NCBI GenBank assembly: GCA_023954375.1
Contig: JAMLIC010000071.1
Span: forward strand, 1 to 40,742
DNA from: Planctomycetota bacterium
GTDB lineage: Bacteria; Planctomycetota; J058
Reading direction: 5' to 3'
DNA: 40,742 nt
Positions 30,283 through 37,151 of the stretch are shown one piece after another (the stretch's first letter is position 1; each line of letters opens with the position of its first letter). The position numbers were made by a program, and so were the translations under genes. The notes under the pieces are model-generated. The model was not told the origin of the DNA and did no database searches. It saw only the letters and a list, made by a program, of their open reading frames with translations.

Positions 30283-31520
30283 TGGGCATGTACCTGGAGC
30301 GGACGGCGCCGGCCTGGGCGGGCGAAGGGGCGCTGGACGGGCTCGCCGAGGCGCTGCTCGAGGCGCTCCCGGACCCCGCGTGGCGCGACCTGGTCGACGT
30401 CGAGCGCGACGGCGCGACGCTGGCGGTCGCCCTGCACCCGGCGGAGGAGGCGCTGCGCTGCGAGGTCAAGGGGGACCGCCTCCACGTCGGAGGGCGCACG
30501 AACTCCGCCGGGCCCGGCTACCACGCCTTCCTGATCGACCTCCTCGACCGCGCCGGCGAGGCGTGCGGGCTGGTGTGGGACCCGCCCGAGGACCTGACGG
30601 CGAGCGAGGACCTCTCCGCCCTGCAGGCCGGGGCGGCCGACTGGCTGCGCGAGGTGGCCCGCCGGATCGCCGAGCTCGCCCGCGAGGGGCACGGCTCGCT
30701 CGGCGTCTCCTTGCCGGAGGGGACGGTCCTCGTCGACGAGCGCCGCGTGGCCTCGCCGCTCGGCCTGTGGGAGCCGGCGTGGTTCGAGGAGACGGCCGCC
30801 CTGGAGGGCGACGCGCTGCTGGCCCGCGCGGCGGCGTTCTTCCCCTGGTTCGGCGGCGGCCTCGACGCCGCGGCCTGGGCGCGCGCCGGGCTGGTGATCG
30901 CCTGGGTCGAGCTCCCGTGGCGCGCGCCGCGCGACGACGCCGAGGCGCGCCGCTACCAGCAGGCGCGCCTGTGCTTCGCCCGCGCCCGCTCGCTCGACCC
31001 CGAGGTGGCGCTCCCGCCGGGGGTCGAGGACGAGGTCCGCCGCCTCCTCGACGCGCGCGGCCGCCAGCTCGAGGCGCCGGCGGCCGACGGGGTCGGCTTC
31101 CGGCGGCGCGTGCTCCGCTGGGCGCTCGCCGGCGGCTGGTCGATCGAGCTGCCCGGCTACTACACGTCGACGCTCGAGCGCGGCGGCGAGACGAAGCTGA
31201 TCTGGTTCCCGGGGCGCACCGTGCGCGTGAGCACGTTCTCCATGCGCGTCCCCGACGGCAGCGCGCCGCCCGTCGAGCACCTCCTGCGCGACGTCCCGGC
31301 CGACCAGGGGCCGGTGGCCACGTTCGAGCGCGGGCACCTCCGCGGTCAGGCCGTGTTCCTGGAGGAGGAGGAGGAGGGGAAGCGCTTCTTCACCCTCCAG
31401 GGCGAGGTCGCGGCGCCGGGCGAGGTGTGCGTGGTGACCGTCTCGTTCACGGACGCCGCCGACCGCGACTGGGCGATCGCCACCTGGGCGAGCGCCTTCC
31501 ACCCCGGGGGCGAGGCGTGA
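30282..31520 (+). CDS. unknown 412-residue protein of the rarA operon
   Basis: It starts at ATG overlapping the previous stop by one base (TGATG). There is no signal peptide or membrane segment. The N-terminal 110 residues form an alpha/beta domain (LAVALHPAEEALRCEVKGDRL, read in part; YHAFLIDLLDRAGEA). The middle is helical with many Trp residues, and the C-terminal 130 residues are beta-rich (WSIELPGYYTS, LIWFPGRTVRVSTFSM, GKRFFTLQGEV, WAIATWASAFHPG). I recognise no catalytic motif. Tight coupling to the cREC and SDR genes on both sides suggests a shared process. Confidence 0.65.
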   Translation: MGMYLERTAPAWAGEGALDGLAEALLEALPDPAWRDLVDVERDGATLAVALHPAEEALRCEVKGDRLHVGGRTNSAGPGYHAFLIDLLDRAGEACGLVWDPPEDLTASEDLSALQAGAADWLREVARRIAELAREGHGSLGVSLPEGTVLVDERRVASPLGLWEPAWFEETAALEGDALLARAAAFFPWFGGGLDAAAWARAGLVIAWVELPWRAPRDDAEARRYQQARLCFARARSLDPEVALPPGVEDEVRRLLDARGRQLEAPAADGVGFRRRVLRWALAGGWSIELPGYYTSTLERGGETKLIWFPGRTVRVSTFSMRVPDGSAPPVEHLLRDVPADQGPVATFERGHLRGQAVFLEEEEEGKRFFTLQGEVAAPGEVCVVTVSFTDAADRDWAIATWASAFHPGGEA

Positions 31521-32344
31521 GCCACCGAGACCAGGTGGCGCTCGTCACGGGCGCCGCCTCCGGGATCGGGCGCGCGCTCGCGGGCGAGCTGGCCCGCGGC
31601 GGCGCCGTGGTCGTCCTCACCGACGTCGACGGCGAGGGCGCGGCCCGCGCCGCCGCCGACCTGACCGCGGCCGGCGGGCGCGCCGAGGCGCTGGCCCTCG
31701 ACGTGACCGACGCGGCCGCCTTCGCCGCCGCCGTGAGCGACGTCCGCGCCCGGCACGGTCGCGTCGACCTCCTGTTGAACGTGGCGGGCGTCGGGCTGGT
31801 CGCGGTCGCGCACGACCTCACGGCGGCCGACTGGGCGCGCGTCCTCGACGTGAACCTGCGCGGGGTCGTCCACGGCGTCGCCGCCGCCTACCCGCTCATG
31901 GTGGCGCAGGGGCGCGGCCAGATCGTCAACGTCGCCTCGCTCGCCGGCCTCGTCCCGACGCCGGGGCTCGTCCCCTACTCGGCCAGCAAGCACGCGGTCG
32001 TCGGCCTCTCGGCCTCGCTGCGCGAGGAGGCCCGGTCGCTGGGCGTGCGCGTGACCTGCGCCTGCCCGGGCATGGTCGAGACGCCCATGCTCTCGCGGCC
32101 GGCCAGCTTCGTGAACCTCGACGGGGCCAAGCTGCGCGAGCGGCTGCTCTTCGGGGCCATGACGCCGGAGGCCTGCGCCCGCGCGATCCTCCGCGCGGCG
32201 CGGCGCGACCGCGCGCTCGTCACGGTCGGCGGCGGCGCGTGGTTCACCTACCTGCTGTGGCGGGTCGCCCCGTGGCTCGTGCGCTGGATCGCCCGGGCGC
32301 TGGCGCGGCGCCTGCACGAGGACCGGCGGCGGGCGGGGGGGTGA
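31517..32344 (+). CDS. short-chain dehydrogenase/reductase
   Basis: This 275-residue protein starts at GTG overlapping the previous stop (GTGA). Classical SDR motifs are complete: TGAASGIG (11-18) for NAD(P) binding, DVT (62-64), NVAG (88-91), Asn112, Ser141 and YSASK with Tyr154 and Lys158. Asp36 after the second strand favours NAD(H). The C terminus has a hydrophobic/amphipathic stretch (WFTYLLWRVAPWLVRWIARAL) that may attach it to the membrane, as in lipid- or sterol-active members. The substrate is unknown. Confidence 0.88.
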   Translation: MSHRDQVALVTGAASGIGRALAGELARGGAVVVLTDVDGEGAARAAADLTAAGGRAEALALDVTDAAAFAAAVSDVRARHGRVDLLLNVAGVGLVAVAHDLTAADWARVLDVNLRGVVHGVAAAYPLMVAQGRGQIVNVASLAGLVPTPGLVPYSASKHAVVGLSASLREEARSLGVRVTCACPGMVETPMLSRPASFVNLDGAKLRERLLFGAMTPEACARAILRAARRDRALVTVGGGAWFTYLLWRVAPWLVRWIARALARRLHEDRRRAGG

Positions 32345-32375
32345 GTCCGCCGGTCCGCGTGCAGGCAAGAGGCCA

Positions 32376-32467
32376 ACCACGGAGGACACGGAGGACACGG
32401 AGGAAGAGGGACACCGCGGACGATGTCCACGAAGGTCCTCCTCCGTGTCCTCCGTGTCCTCCGTGGT
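32376..32467. repeat. inverted repeat with 29-bp perfect arms made of GGAGGACAC units
   Basis: Left arm 32376-32404 and right arm 32439-32467 are perfect reverse complements separated by 34 bases. Each arm is itself a run of the 9-mer GGAGGACAC. Similar ACCACGGAGGACACGGAGG intergenic strings are, from memory, common in environmental bacterial genomes. The element lies 32 bases after the SDR stop and could fold into a long hairpin in RNA. Confidence 0.85.
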
Positions 32468-32579
32468 GAGTCCTTGGTCTTGTTCGCGGCCGGAGGTCGC
32501 GCTGGCCGCGAGCGGCGCCAGCCCTCCCCTCCCCTCCCCGCCCCCCGCGTGCTCTCATGCCGCCGGGCAGGAGGAAGGC

Positions 32580-34199
32580 GTGGAAGGCGCGGAGGGCTTC
32601 ACCGCGGCGGTCGGGGTCGAGGTCGTCGCGGAGCTGCTGGTGATCGCCACGGCCGTGGCGCTCGTCGTGCGGCGCGTGCGGATCCCCTACACGGTCGCGC
32701 TGGTGCTCGTGGGCCTGGGCGTGGGCTTCTCGCACCTGCTCCACCCGGTCGGCCTGTCGACCGACGTGATCCTCCTCGTGTTCCTGCCGCCGCTCCTGTT
32801 CGAGGGCACGGCGGCCATGGACCTGGCGACGCTGCGCGCCAGGTGGCTCGAGGTGCTCGTCCTGGCCCTGCCCGTGACGCTCCTCTGCGCCGGCGCGGTC
32901 GCGGCGACCCTCCACTGGGGCTTCGGCTACCCCTGGCTCGTGGCCCTGCTCATGGGCGCGATCCTCTCGCCGACCGACCCGGTGAGCGTGCTGGCGATCC
33001 TGCGCGAGACCGGCGTCTCGAAGCGGCTGGCGCACGTCGTCGACGGCGAGTCGTGCTTCAACGACGGCGTGGGCGTCGTGCTGTTCCTGATCCTCACCCG
33101 CGCGCTCGGCGGCGACGAGGTCACGGCCGGCGGCGCGGTGAAGCTCTTCACGGTCGAGGTCGCGGGCGGCCTGGCCGTGGGCGCGGTCCTGGGCGTCGCC
33201 GCCTCGCTCCTGCTCAAGCAGCTCGACGACCACCTGCTCGAGGTCATGATCTCGGTCGCGCTGGCCTACGGCACCTACGTGCTGGCCGAGCGTCTGCACG
33301 TGTCGGGCGTGATCGCCGTCGTCGCCGCCGGCCTGATCGTCGGCAGCTGGGGGCGCGAGGTGGCCATGTCGCCCACGACGCGCCTGGCGCTCTCGCACTT
33401 CTGGGAGGTCGCGGCGTTCATCGCCAACTCGCTCCTGTTCCTGCTCGTCGGGATCGCCGTCGAGAGCGCCCGCCTGGGCGAGTTCGCGCTGACGATCGCC
33501 GCCGTCTTCGCGGCCCTGACCGGCGCCAGGTTCGTCCTCGTCCACCTGGTCGGCCTCGTCCTGGCCCGCGCGGGCCGCGAGTTCCCGCCGGCCTGGCGCC
33601 ACGTGATCGCCTGGGCCGGGCTGCGCGGCTCGATCCCGATCGCCCTGGCGCTCGGCGTCGTCCTGCCGGCCGGCGTGGGCGGGCCGACGCAGGCTGAGCT
33701 GCTCACGGTCGTCTTCGGCGTCGTGCTCGTGTCGCTCCTCGCGCAGGGGCTGACCGTCAAGCCGCTGATCGTGCGCCTCGGCCTGGCGGCGCACGACCCG
33801 CGCGAGCGCGAGCTCGAGCGCCTGGCCGGGCAGCGCCTGGCGCTCGTCGCGGCCGGCGACCGGCTCGACGAGCTCTCGAAGACGGGCCAGCTCCCGCCCG
33901 CCCTCGAGCAGGAGCTCCGCACCGAGATCGACGCGCGCGCGGGCGAGCTCCAGGCCGCGATCGAGGCCTTCCTCCAGGCCCACCCCGAGCTCTCGCGCAG
34001 CCGGCGCGACGACACGGTCCGCGCCCTGCTCCTCGCCGAGCGCGCGGCGCTGGACACGGCCTGCGCGCGCGGGCTCCTCTCGCAGGAGACGCTCGAGGCG
34101 CTGCACGCGCAGGTGGACGTGGCGCTCGAGCGCGCCGACATGGTCGCCTTCTCGGGGCCGGCGCCGACCGACGTCGGCGGCCTCACGCCTCCTGGATGA
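32580..34199 (+). CDS. CPA1-family Na+(K+)/H+ antiporter
   Basis: This 539-residue protein starts at GTG with AGGAGG five bases upstream. That site rules out the longer frame, which would read through the inverted repeat. Twelve or so membrane helices are visible. Family motifs are LLVFLPPLLFEGT, the ion-binding LSPTDPVSVLAIL and GESCFNDGVGVVLF, and the later AWAGLRGSIPIALAL. Residues beyond about 405 form a cytoplasmic helical domain (ELERLAGQRLALVAAGDRL onwards). It exchanges cytoplasmic Na+ or K+ for H+ for pH and salt balance. The last 17 bases overlap the convergent propeller gene. Confidence 0.9.
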   Translation: MEGAEGFTAAVGVEVVAELLVIATAVALVVRRVRIPYTVALVLVGLGVGFSHLLHPVGLSTDVILLVFLPPLLFEGTAAMDLATLRARWLEVLVLALPVTLLCAGAVAATLHWGFGYPWLVALLMGAILSPTDPVSVLAILRETGVSKRLAHVVDGESCFNDGVGVVLFLILTRALGGDEVTAGGAVKLFTVEVAGGLAVGAVLGVAASLLLKQLDDHLLEVMISVALAYGTYVLAERLHVSGVIAVVAAGLIVGSWGREVAMSPTTRLALSHFWEVAAFIANSLLFLLVGIAVESARLGEFALTIAAVFAALTGARFVLVHLVGLVLARAGREFPPAWRHVIAWAGLRGSIPIALALGVVLPAGVGGPTQAELLTVVFGVVLVSLLAQGLTVKPLIVRLGLAAHDPRERELERLAGQRLALVAAGDRLDELSKTGQLPPALEQELRTEIDARAGELQAAIEAFLQAHPELSRSRRDDTVRALLLAERAALDTACARGLLSQETLEALHAQVDVALERADMVAFSGPAPTDVGGLTPPG

Positions 34200-35418
34200 G
34201 CAGGAGGCGCCGCTGCTCGCCCCAGAGGCGCGACTCGTCGAACCGGCCCATGACGAGCGCGCCATCCCCGGCGTGGAGGACCGACCAGCGGAGCTCCAGG
34301 TCGTCGACCGCCTCGCCCGCCACGGGCAGGCGCCAGCGCTCGGCGCCGCTGGCGAGGTCGAGGGCCTGGAGGCCGGGCGCCGAGTCGTCGAAGAGGACGA
34401 GGGCGTCGCCCACCACCCACGCCTCGACCGCGGCGGGGCGCCGGCCGAGCGGGCGCTCCCACAGGAGGCGCCCGTCGTCCCGTGCGCGCACCTCGACGAG
34501 GTCGTGGAGCGCCACGATGTGCGCCGGCGCCAGGCGCAGCCGCACGTCGTCGGCCGCGAGGTCGAGCGCCCAGCGCGCCGCCCCGGTCCCGAGGTCGCGC
34601 ACGATCAGCCGTCGACCTGCGACGTGCTGCGTGACGACGTCCTGGGTGACGACCCCCGCCTCGTCGGCGCACACGACGTGCTCGTCGGGCGCCGTCCAGG
34701 CCGCGGTCGCCGTCGTCACCGGGCAGACCTGGACGCAGGGGCGTGGCCCGGGCGCCTGGCCGACGACGCGCCCGGCGGCGACCTCGGCCTGCTCCTCGGC
34801 GCTCCAGCCGTGCCCCTCGAGCGGCAGGTGCGCCAGGACCTCGCCCCAGCGCTCGCCCGCGTCGACGACCGTGCGCGCCCCCTCGCCCGCGCCCGTCCAG
34901 TGCCACACGACCGCGCGGTCGGCCGAGACCTCTACGCGCCGCGTGTAGCCGGGTGGGCGTCCCGGGCGCGCGCCCGCGCGCAGCGGCGCGTCGGCCACCA
35001 CGTCGCCCGAGGCGCCGTCGAGGAGCACGAGGCGCTCTCGCGTGTGCGCGAGGACGTCGGGGCCGCAGACGACGGCGCCCCCGCCGTCGAGGCCGCAGCG
35101 CCAGCGCTCGGCGCCGTCGAGGCCCACGAGGCGCAGCCCTTCGGCCCCGCCGAGGACGAGCAGGCCGCCGCGGTGCAGGGCGACCACCATCTCGGACGCG
35201 GGCAGGTCGCGCACGACGTCCGGCGCGCGCGGCGCCCGCGCCGGCGGGGCGAGGGCGTGCCAGTCGGTCAAGGCGTCCGTCACGCGCGCCAGCGCCGCGC
35301 GCGCGCGCCAGGCGCCCCGCGCGTCGCCCGCCCGCTCGCGCCAGGCGGCCAGGGCCCGCAGCGCCTCGGGCGCCTCGCCGCGGGCGCGCTGCTCGAGGGC
35401 GCGGAGCGCCTCGTCCAC
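34183..35418 (-). CDS. PQQ-like beta-propeller protein
   Basis: This 411-residue protein starts at GTG directly after the upstream stop. After a helical N terminus (1-75) it has repeated propeller blades (LRLVGLDGAERWRCGL, RLIVRDLGTGAARWALDL, LVEVRARDDGRLLWERPL, LQALDLASGAERWRLPV), which match the PQQ-repeat type. No signal peptide is seen, and the N-terminal region could contact the neighbouring membrane protein. Such propellers are usually binding platforms. PQQ itself is not implied. Confidence 0.75.
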   Translation of the reverse strand: MDEALRALEQRARGEAPEALRALAAWRERAGDARGAWRARAALARVTDALTDWHALAPPARAPRAPDVVRDLPASEMVVALHRGGLLVLGGAEGLRLVGLDGAERWRCGLDGGGAVVCGPDVLAHTRERLVLLDGASGDVVADAPLRAGARPGRPPGYTRRVEVSADRAVVWHWTGAGEGARTVVDAGERWGEVLAHLPLEGHGWSAEEQAEVAAGRVVGQAPGPRPCVQVCPVTTATAAWTAPDEHVVCADEAGVVTQDVVTQHVAGRRLIVRDLGTGAARWALDLAADDVRLRLAPAHIVALHDLVEVRARDDGRLLWERPLGRRPAAVEAWVVGDALVLFDDSAPGLQALDLASGAERWRLPVAGEAVDDLELRWSVLHAGDGALVMGRFDESRLWGEQRRLLLIQEA

Positions 35419-36264
35419 TCAGCGCCCCGCGGCCCAGCGCCCCGCCTCGATCAGCAGGGCCACGACCCCCGTGTAGACCCCGGCGAACAGCGCGCCGCGC
35501 GCGACGCACGCCAGCAGCCGGCCGCGGTAGGCGTCGCCCGCGTGGACGGCGAGGGCCAGGGCGGCGTAGAGCAGGTTGTAGATCGCCAGGGCGACGATCG
35601 GGAAGACGAGCTCGACGGCCAGCCAGGCGGCGAGGGGCGCGAGGGCCAGGACGACCACGAGGAGGACGCCGACGACGGCGAGCACCGCCAGGGCCTCGCC
35701 CCCGCCGGCGCAGCCGTGGCAGCCTGCCTCCAGGCAGCCGCCCTCCGCCCCGCCGCCCCGCTCGCCCGTGAGCCCGCCCCAGAGGCGCCGGTAGTAGGAC
35801 CCGACGTCCGCCGCCGCGACCTGCACGTCCAGGTCGTCGTGGAGCCGGTCGCCGCGGTAGAGGAGCGTCGCGATCCACGCGAACAGCGCCGCGAACACCG
35901 ACCCCAGCGCCACCGGGAGCCCGGCCCCGGGCGCCGGGACGAGCGCCCGCGCGGCGAGGCCGGTGCCGAGGCCCGCGGCGCCGACGGAGAGCAGGAGGAG
36001 CGCGACCGTGGTCTTGCCGCCGAGCCGCCCGCGCGCCTCGGCCAGGACCTCGCGGACCGCGTGGCGGCCGGCGCCGACGACGATCCGCGCGGCCGAGCGG
36101 CGCGTGAACGGGCGCCGCTCGGTCCCGCCGCAGCCGTGGACCGAGCAGCTCCCCCGGTGCTCCGTCCAGCACTCCGCGTGGTGCGGCGTGGCGCAGCGGG
36201 CGCAGCGCACGCCGTCGGCGCGCGCGGCGATCGCGTCCTTGCAGTAGGGGCAGCGGACGTCCAC
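35419..36264 (-). CDS. prokaryotic RING-like zinc finger membrane protein
   Basis: This 281-residue protein starts at GTG. Residues 5-45 form a RING-like cluster, CPYC ... CARCATPHHAECW ... CSVHGC, the same spacing type as in the anti-sigma protein at 6704. Five or six hydrophobic segments follow (VALLLLSVGAAGLGTGLAA onwards), with a Cys/Gly-rich loop (GGCLEAGCHGCAGG) between them. The zinc cluster would face the cytoplasm. Its stop abuts the propeller gene start, and it lies 7 bases after the pseudoprotease stop. Function unknown. Confidence 0.72.
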   Translation of the reverse strand: MDVRCPYCKDAIAARADGVRCARCATPHHAECWTEHRGSCSVHGCGGTERRPFTRRSAARIVVGAGRHAVREVLAEARGRLGGKTTVALLLLSVGAAGLGTGLAARALVPAPGAGLPVALGSVFAALFAWIATLLYRGDRLHDDLDVQVAAADVGSYYRRLWGGLTGERGGGAEGGCLEAGCHGCAGGGEALAVLAVVGVLLVVVLALAPLAAWLAVELVFPIVALAIYNLLYAALALAVHAGDAYRGRLLACVARGALFAGVYTGVVALLIEAGRWAAGR

Positions 36265-36271
36265 GCGACGA

Positions 36272-37123
36272 TCAGCGGCCCTGCCCGGCCGCCTCCGCCG
36301 CGCGCTCCTTCGCCTGGGCCACGACCGCGCGCACCTGCTTGCTCGGCAGGACGAACGACCGGAACGCCTGGGCCATGGGGCTCTCGCCGCCCATGGCCTG
36401 CATGATCCCGCCGCCCTCCGGGCGCACGCCCGAGGCCACCACCGTCAGCACGCCCAGCACCTCGCCGGTGGGCGCGAACACGGGCAGGCCGACGGCCGAC
36501 GTCTGGCCGGAGACGACGAAGGCCGGCTGGGGCGTCCTGATCTCGCCCGCGACGACGGCCGTCTCGAAGTAGGGCGCGTAGTCGTAGCCCTCGTGGAGGC
36601 GCGAGACGAGGACGATCGTCTGGCCGACGCGCGGGGCGCCCTCCTCGGGGAACTCGACGGGCGCGAGCTTCAGGTCGCCGAGCTCCTGCACCTGCACGAA
36701 CGCCAGGTCGAGCCGCGCGTCCGACGCGGCCAGGAACGCCGGGTGCTCGGTGTCCTCCTCGCCGAAGACGACCTTGATGTCCGACGGCGTCGTCTTGATC
36801 TCGAACCCGCCCGGCTGCCCCTCGTCGTCCATCATCTCGCTCAGCGCCTCCTGCAGCTGCGCCGCCGAGATCGCCGAGTTCGAGAGCATGACGAGGCCGC
36901 CGGCGTCGACCACCGCGCCCTGGACCTGGATGCGCTCCTCGCGCTCCTGCGTCTGCCCCATGACCTTGACCTCGGTCTTGAGGACGATCTTCACCGTCAC
37001 GATCGACGGGGCGCGCCGCTGCAGGACCTGCGCGGCCTGCGCGCCGGGGTCCTGGGCGTGGGCCGCGGCGGCCGTGAGCAGCACGCCGAGGAGCGTCGGG
37101 AGGGAGCGGGTCATCTGGCTCAT
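36272..37123 (-). CDS. secreted trypsin-fold protein lacking catalytic residues (HtrA-like pseudoprotease)
   Basis: This 283-residue protein has a signal peptide (LLGVLLTAAAAHAQ). The fold follows the HtrA/trypsin pattern, but the catalytic His region reads VMLSNSAIS instead of VLTNxHVV. The nucleophile loop reads SAVGLPVFAPTGEVLGV instead of GNSGGPLxNxxGEVxGI, so both His and Ser are replaced. The Asp region (LDLAFVQV) is kept. Long insertions follow the His position. ATG 37123 is taken; ATG 37114 is possible. It sits 28 bases behind an active-looking HtrA gene, suggesting a regulatory or substrate-binding partner. Confidence 0.75.
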   Translation of the reverse strand: MSQMTRSLPTLLGVLLTAAAAHAQDPGAQAAQVLQRRAPSIVTVKIVLKTEVKVMGQTQEREERIQVQGAVVDAGGLVMLSNSAISAAQLQEALSEMMDDEGQPGGFEIKTTPSDIKVVFGEEDTEHPAFLAASDARLDLAFVQVQELGDLKLAPVEFPEEGAPRVGQTIVLVSRLHEGYDYAPYFETAVVAGEIRTPQPAFVVSGQTSAVGLPVFAPTGEVLGVLTVVASGVRPEGGGIMQAMGGESPMAQAFRSFVLPSKQVRAVVAQAKERAAEAAGQGR

Positions 37124-37151
37124 GTCGAGGAGGTCTCCTGGTGGTCGGGCG

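Noticed and set aside
32376..32467. A CRISPR array, suggested by the repeated GGAGGACAC units.
   Set aside because: The repeats are directly adjacent 9-mers with no spacers and the two blocks are inverted, and no cas genes are nearby.
32445..32579. A longer N terminus for the antiporter starting inside the inverted repeat.
   Set aside because: It would translate the repeat into low-complexity residues, and AGGAGG places the start at GTG 32580.
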